Of a stretch of DNA of 64,000 bases, positions 61,119-64,000 are shown in pieces. The first letter of the stretch is position 1; every line of letters begins with the position of its first letter. Where the stretch lies: assembly GCF_003946445.1 (NCBI RefSeq), contig NZ_RHOF01000008.1, positions 1 to 64,000 on the forward strand, read 5' to 3'. The notes beneath the pieces were generated by a model. The model was not told where the DNA came from. It was given only the letters and a program-made list of their open reading frames with translations, and did not search any database. Origin of the DNA: Loigolactobacillus jiayinensis (lineage in GTDB: Bacteria > Bacillota > Bacilli > Lactobacillales > Lactobacillaceae). Position numbers and translations under genes: made by a program.

Positions 61119-61400
61119 ATGACAACTAAAGCAGATTTTATTACGACTGAATTTCCGAAATTAAATTTCTATACTAGCCAAATTCTCAAGGTGCATGGCG
61201 CTCATCATCCTGAGCTGGGCACAGTACGTGAACTATTTGTGGACATTGCTACTAAAATTGACGCTGATCCAGAGGCTGACCTTACCGCTGAGTTAGGGCA
61301 ATTAGCGGTGGTAACCGATAATTATACGGTGCCAGCAGATGGTTGCGAAGCTTATCAAGCAACTTATGAATTACTGGCTGATTTTCAACAAATTGCTTAA
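61119..61400 (+). CDS. Ric-like / ScdA-related small protein
   Basis: The 93-residue protein resembles the Ric (ScdA/YtfE-like) iron-sulfur cluster repair proteins in part: YTSQILKVHGAHHPELGTVRELFVDIATKI carries the His pair near the first diiron ligands. The usual C-terminal H-V-H-L-E-x2 ending, needed for the diiron site, is absent; the protein stops at LLADFQQIA. It may be a shortened paralogue with a different role. AAAGAGG precedes the ATG. Confidence 0.6.
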   Translation: MTTKADFITTEFPKLNFYTSQILKVHGAHHPELGTVRELFVDIATKIDADPEADLTAELGQLAVVTDNYTVPADGCEAYQATYELLADFQQIA

Positions 61401-61452
61401 CGCAAATAAAAACTAGGCCGCCTGTGTGGGCAGCGGTCTAGTTTTTGCGTTT
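61399..61452. terminator. Bidirectional intrinsic terminator
   Basis: AACGCAAATAAAAACTAGGCC pairs with GGTCTAGTTTTTGCGTT. It separates the convergent Ric-like and TetR genes. Confidence 0.85.
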
Positions 61453-61465
61453 TAGCAGTATTTTA

Positions 61466-62131
61466 TCACGGTTGTTCAGTTGGCGGCGCGGCTTTGAGTT
61501 CGGCTAAAGCGAGTTCGTCGGTAGTCGGTTTACGCGCTTTATTTGGCGCCACTCCTTTAAGCAACATTTCGGTCCATTCCGCGGTGTAAGGACGAATGCG
61601 TTCATAGATTCGGGGACTAGAAATGCCTTCGATCAGGGCATCAAAGTAGAGCATTAAAAATTCGTCGGAATATTTTAAATCGACGGCGCCTTCTTTACGG
61701 CCACGGTGGAAAAGATCCAGCATTAAGTTAAGTGATTCGGCCGTATAGACCTGATTAAGGCGGGATAATTCGCTATCTTCTTTTTCCGTGAGGTAGGTCA
61801 TTAAGTCAATATAAAATTGCTGCTTCACAGTGTCTAGCAGGCGCATCTTATTTTGGCTTAGTGCGATAAAAGTTTCGGTAAATGATTTATTCTGGGCGAT
61901 CAGTGCCCTAGCTTCACGATACAGTCGTTCGATAAATTGTTTAAAGATTTCATGGATCAATTGTTCTTTGGTGCCAAAGTATTTGAAAATAGTGGCTTTA
62001 CTGACGTTGGCCTGGGTGGCGATGGCATTGATCGTTAAGTCAGCGACACCAGTTTTGGTGTTCATTAAGGTAAAAGTGGCGGTGAGAATCTGCTGCTTTT
62101 TTTGTTGCGCGCGTTTTTCAAATCCATTCAT
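61466..62131 (-). CDS. TetR family regulator of ABC exporter
   Basis: The 221-residue protein has a TetR HTH at residues about 12-57 (LTINAIATQANVSKATIFKYFGTKEQLIHEIF). Its C-terminal domain fits the drug-binding type. It is divergent from an ABC exporter operon, and two related palindromes lie between the genes (62153-62175, 62339-62374). It probably represses both. GGGCGGT is the likely ribosome site. Confidence 0.88.
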   Translation of the reverse strand: MNGFEKRAQQKKQQILTATFTLMNTKTGVADLTINAIATQANVSKATIFKYFGTKEQLIHEIFKQFIERLYREARALIAQNKSFTETFIALSQNKMRLLDTVKQQFYIDLMTYLTEKEDSELSRLNQVYTAESLNLMLDLFHRGRKEGAVDLKYSDEFLMLYFDALIEGISSPRIYERIRPYTAEWTEMLLKGVAPNKARKPTTDELALAELKAAPPTEQP

Positions 62132-62152
62132 AGGAACCGCCCTTTCTTGATG

Positions 62153-62175
62153 AAAATAGTTTTTAAAACTATTTT
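62153..62175 (-). promoter_or_regulatory. TetR autoregulatory operator
   Basis: AAAATAGTTTT (62153-62163) and AAAACTATTTT (62165-62175) form perfect 11-base arms around one base, next to the TetR start. The ATAGTTT core is shared with the operator before the ABC genes. Confidence 0.7.
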
Positions 62176-62338
62176 TAGTTCATAACTACTCTATTGATCA
62201 TTATATATATCTACTTATAAACCGGCAAGCCTGAAAGAGTCTTTTTTTATTTATAAATTTTAGTTGACTATTGCTGCTGACGGCTATATTATTGACCCAT
62301 CAACCGGAAGATAGTTTAAAAAATTAAAATTATAGCTA

Positions 62339-62374
62339 AGTTATAAACTATATTATTTTAAATAGTTTATAACT
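62339..62374 (+). promoter_or_regulatory. Operator before ABC exporter genes
   Basis: AGTTATAAACTAT (62339-62351) and ATAGTTTATAACT (62362-62374) are perfect 13-base arms with a 10-base spacer, 20 bases before the first ABC start codon. It is probably the TetR binding site for the operon. Confidence 0.75.
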
Positions 62375-62393
62375 ATAAAGGAGCGTGGTCTAA

Positions 62394-63275
62394 ATGGCGG
62401 CTATTATTGAGGCTCAGGGGTTACAGAAGCATTTTGGTAAGTTTCAGGCGTTACGCGACATTAGTTTTACCGTCAATGCTGGGGAAGTCGTCGGTTTTAT
62501 CGGGCCTAATGGTGCCGGTAAATCGACAACGATCCGCGTATTACTAGGAATTATTCGTGGTGATGGTGGGCAGGCCACTATCTTTGGCCGCAATGTGTGG
62601 CAAGAGCGCTTAGCGATTCATCCGCGAGTTGCCTACGTGCCAGGGGATGTTGCGCTATGGGGAAATTTGACCGGCGGCGAGATCATTGATCTGTTCATTA
62701 AATTGCATGGCGGCGGTGATAAGACCAAGCGTGACGAGCTGATCAAAAAGTTTGAACTCGATCCGCGGAAAAAGGCTAAAAGTTATTCGAAGGGGAATCG
62801 GCAAAAGGTAGGCTTGATTGCGGCACTTTCAGTACCGGCTGATCTGTATATTTTCGATGAACCAACTTCAGGGCTTGATCCATTGATGGAAATGGTCTTT
62901 CAAGAAGAAGTTGAGCAGATCAAGGCCGCTGGCAAGGCAATCTTGTTATCATCACATATTCTTAGTGAAGTTGAACGGCTTGCCGATAAGGTGGCCATTA
63001 TTCGGCAAGGTAAAATTGTCGAAACGGGGACGTTAGATGAATTACGGCATTTGACCCGCTCAACAGTACGATTAGTGGCAGAACAAGATCCGCATGATTT
63101 GGCGACGCTTAGGGGTGTTTATGATTTCACGCAAAAGGGTGCGCAAGTCACTTTTTCAGTGGATAATTCGGCGCTGAACACGGTGTTGCGTGCAGTAACT
63201 ACGTTAGGCGTGAAAAAATTTGAAGTGGTTCCGCCAACGTTGGAAGATCTGTTCATGCGGCACTATGAGGATTGA
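62394..63275 (+). CDS. ABC exporter ATP-binding protein
   Basis: The 293-residue protein has Walker A GPNGAGKST, signature YSKGNRQKV (a non-standard LSGGQ), Walker B LYIFDEPTSGLD and the H-loop SSHILSEVE. The last 80 residues are the typical extra domain of CcmA-like drug-export ATPases. It works with the permease encoded next and is TetR-regulated. AAGGAGCG precedes the ATG. Confidence 0.9.
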   Translation: MAAIIEAQGLQKHFGKFQALRDISFTVNAGEVVGFIGPNGAGKSTTIRVLLGIIRGDGGQATIFGRNVWQERLAIHPRVAYVPGDVALWGNLTGGEIIDLFIKLHGGGDKTKRDELIKKFELDPRKKAKSYSKGNRQKVGLIAALSVPADLYIFDEPTSGLDPLMEMVFQEEVEQIKAAGKAILLSSHILSEVERLADKVAIIRQGKIVETGTLDELRHLTRSTVRLVAEQDPHDLATLRGVYDFTQKGAQVTFSVDNSALNTVLRAVTTLGVKKFEVVPPTLEDLFMRHYED

Positions 63276-63292
63276 AGTGGGAGGTGAAGTTG

Positions 63293-64000
63293 ATGAATGA
63301 AAAGTTTGCGCTGTGGACGGTATTGTTGCGCCAATATTTGAAGCGTGATTGGCGTAAAATTGTGATCTGGGTGTTGGGACTGGGATTATTTGCCAGTGCT
63401 TATGTGCCGGCATTTAAGGAAATCGCTAAGGGTAGCGGGTTGCCTACGATGTACACGACTATGAAAAATCCAGCGATGATCTCAATTGTTGGACCGACGC
63501 CAATAAAAAATGCTGCGGACTACACGATTGGTGCCATGTATGGGCAAGAAATGTTGCTGTTTTGTGGGTTATTTGCCATGATTGTGGCCGCTTTACATGT
63601 GGTCGGTCATACACGTAAGGAAGAGGATTTCGGTTTAACCGAGTTGGTCCAGTCATTTCGCGTCGGCCGGCAAGCCAATTCTTTAGCGGTCATTGTGGAA
63701 ACCATTTTTATTAATCTTTTGTTAGCGCTATTAACTGCTGGTGTGATGGTTAGTTTCAGGGTTGCTTCAATTTCGCTGCCGGGAGCGCTACTGTTTGGCG
63801 GCGCATTGGGTTTAGCCGGTATTCTTGGTGCGGCGTTGGCGTTATTATTTGCCCAAATTATGCCGACTTCTGGTGGCGCGAGTGGGGCAACGCTAGGGTT
63901 GGTCGGTCTATTGTATGTGGTGCGCGCGGGAACTGATGTGTCCAATGTGACATGGTCATGGTTCAATCCGCTGGGCTGGTTATATTTGACCTTTCCGTTC
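63293..64000 (+). CDS. ABC exporter permease, cut by window end
   Basis: The partial frame of 236 codons begins MNEKFALWTVLLRQYLKRDWRK and has a first helix (VIWVLGLGLFASAYVPAF), an extracytoplasmic segment with AMYGQEMLLFCGLF, and further helices (LLLALLTAGVMV; LGLAGILGAALALLFAQIM). It fits the tetronasin/polyketide-type ABC exporter permeases, which carry two sets of six helices, so about half is visible. GGGAGGTGA precedes the ATG; gap to the ATPase gene is 17 bases. Confidence 0.85.
   Translation, partial: MNEKFALWTVLLRQYLKRDWRKIVIWVLGLGLFASAYVPAFKEIAKGSGLPTMYTTMKNPAMISIVGPTPIKNAADYTIGAMYGQEMLLFCGLFAMIVAALHVVGHTRKEEDFGLTELVQSFRVGRQANSLAVIVETIFINLLLALLTAGVMVSFRVASISLPGALLFGGALGLAGILGAALALLFAQIMPTSGGASGATLGLVGLLYVVRAGTDVSNVTWSWFNPLGWLYLTFPF

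Noticed and set aside
63607-63966. Minus-strand ORF within the ABC permease
   Set aside because: The plus-strand permease frame is continuous and hydrophobic as expected; the reverse frame is a by-product.
1-64000. CRISPR arrays, tRNA and rRNA genes
   Set aside because: I saw no regularly spaced direct repeats of CRISPR type and no tRNA or rRNA sequence on either strand. This is by reading only.

Overview
The window is a bacterial chromosome segment that reads as a lactic acid bacterium of the family Lactobacillaceae. Supporting signs are AGGAGG-type ribosome sites before nearly every gene, moderately AT-rich sequence with short intergenic terminators, and characteristic families: DUF2316, DUF4767, DUF6933, DUF2975 with an Xre regulator, an Nramp manganese transporter with a UspA gene, HelD, and YdcF. 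The genus is not certain; Loigolactobacillus or a relative is a guess. I saw no rRNA, tRNA, CRISPR array, prophage or complete insertion sequence.

Region 0-25.7 kb is an accessory, catabolism-like island. It holds four complete amidohydrolases of the ACMSD / 2,3-dihydroxybenzoate decarboxylase superfamily (573-1577, 13670-14683, 16399-17364, 24677-25666). A decayed fifth copy lies at 55099-55653. Each complete copy sits next to its own TetR or MarR regulator. Between them are small-molecule enzymes and exporters: SnoaL-like, SDR, metallo-beta-lactamase, antibiotic-monooxygenase-like (frameshifted), alpha/beta hydrolase, YciI-like, a carboxymuconolactone-decarboxylase/enol-lactonase fusion, two DHA2 drug exporters, and an ABC exporter broken by one stop codon. 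Together they suggest uptake, decarboxylation, hydrolysis and export of phenolic or other aromatic acids. No ring-cleaving oxygenase was seen, so the substrate is unknown.

Region 26-30 kb is a thiolase / Zn-ribbon OB (DUF35) / SDR cassette facing a LysR gene; the SDR has lost its catalytic tyrosine. Region 30-33.5 kb is a Nudix gene followed by a large PLD-helicase-DUF3427 protein, a possible defence or repair unit. Region 34-45.7 kb holds a Ser/Glu-rich anchored protein and a redox group: MDR oxidoreductase, two nitroreductases, three aldo-keto reductases, an NmrA-like protein, and MarR and LysR regulators.

Region 46-64 kb looks more like ordinary chromosome: amino-acid permease, DUF6933 protein, ferritin-like protein, CocE/X-Pro-type hydrolase with LysR, mntH-usp, a TudS-like desulfidase with an ECF S-component, YdcF, leuCD, a Ric-like protein, and a TetR-controlled ABC exporter cut by the window end.

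Several regulators have clear palindromic operators that overlap their own promoters (PadR 4621-4665, TetR 17406-17436, MarR 40540-40563, TetR 62153-62175 and 62339-62374). This fits many small, substrate-induced circuits. Signs of decay (a nonsense codon, an A-tract frameshift, a truncated paralogue and gene remnants) show that the island is in flux.
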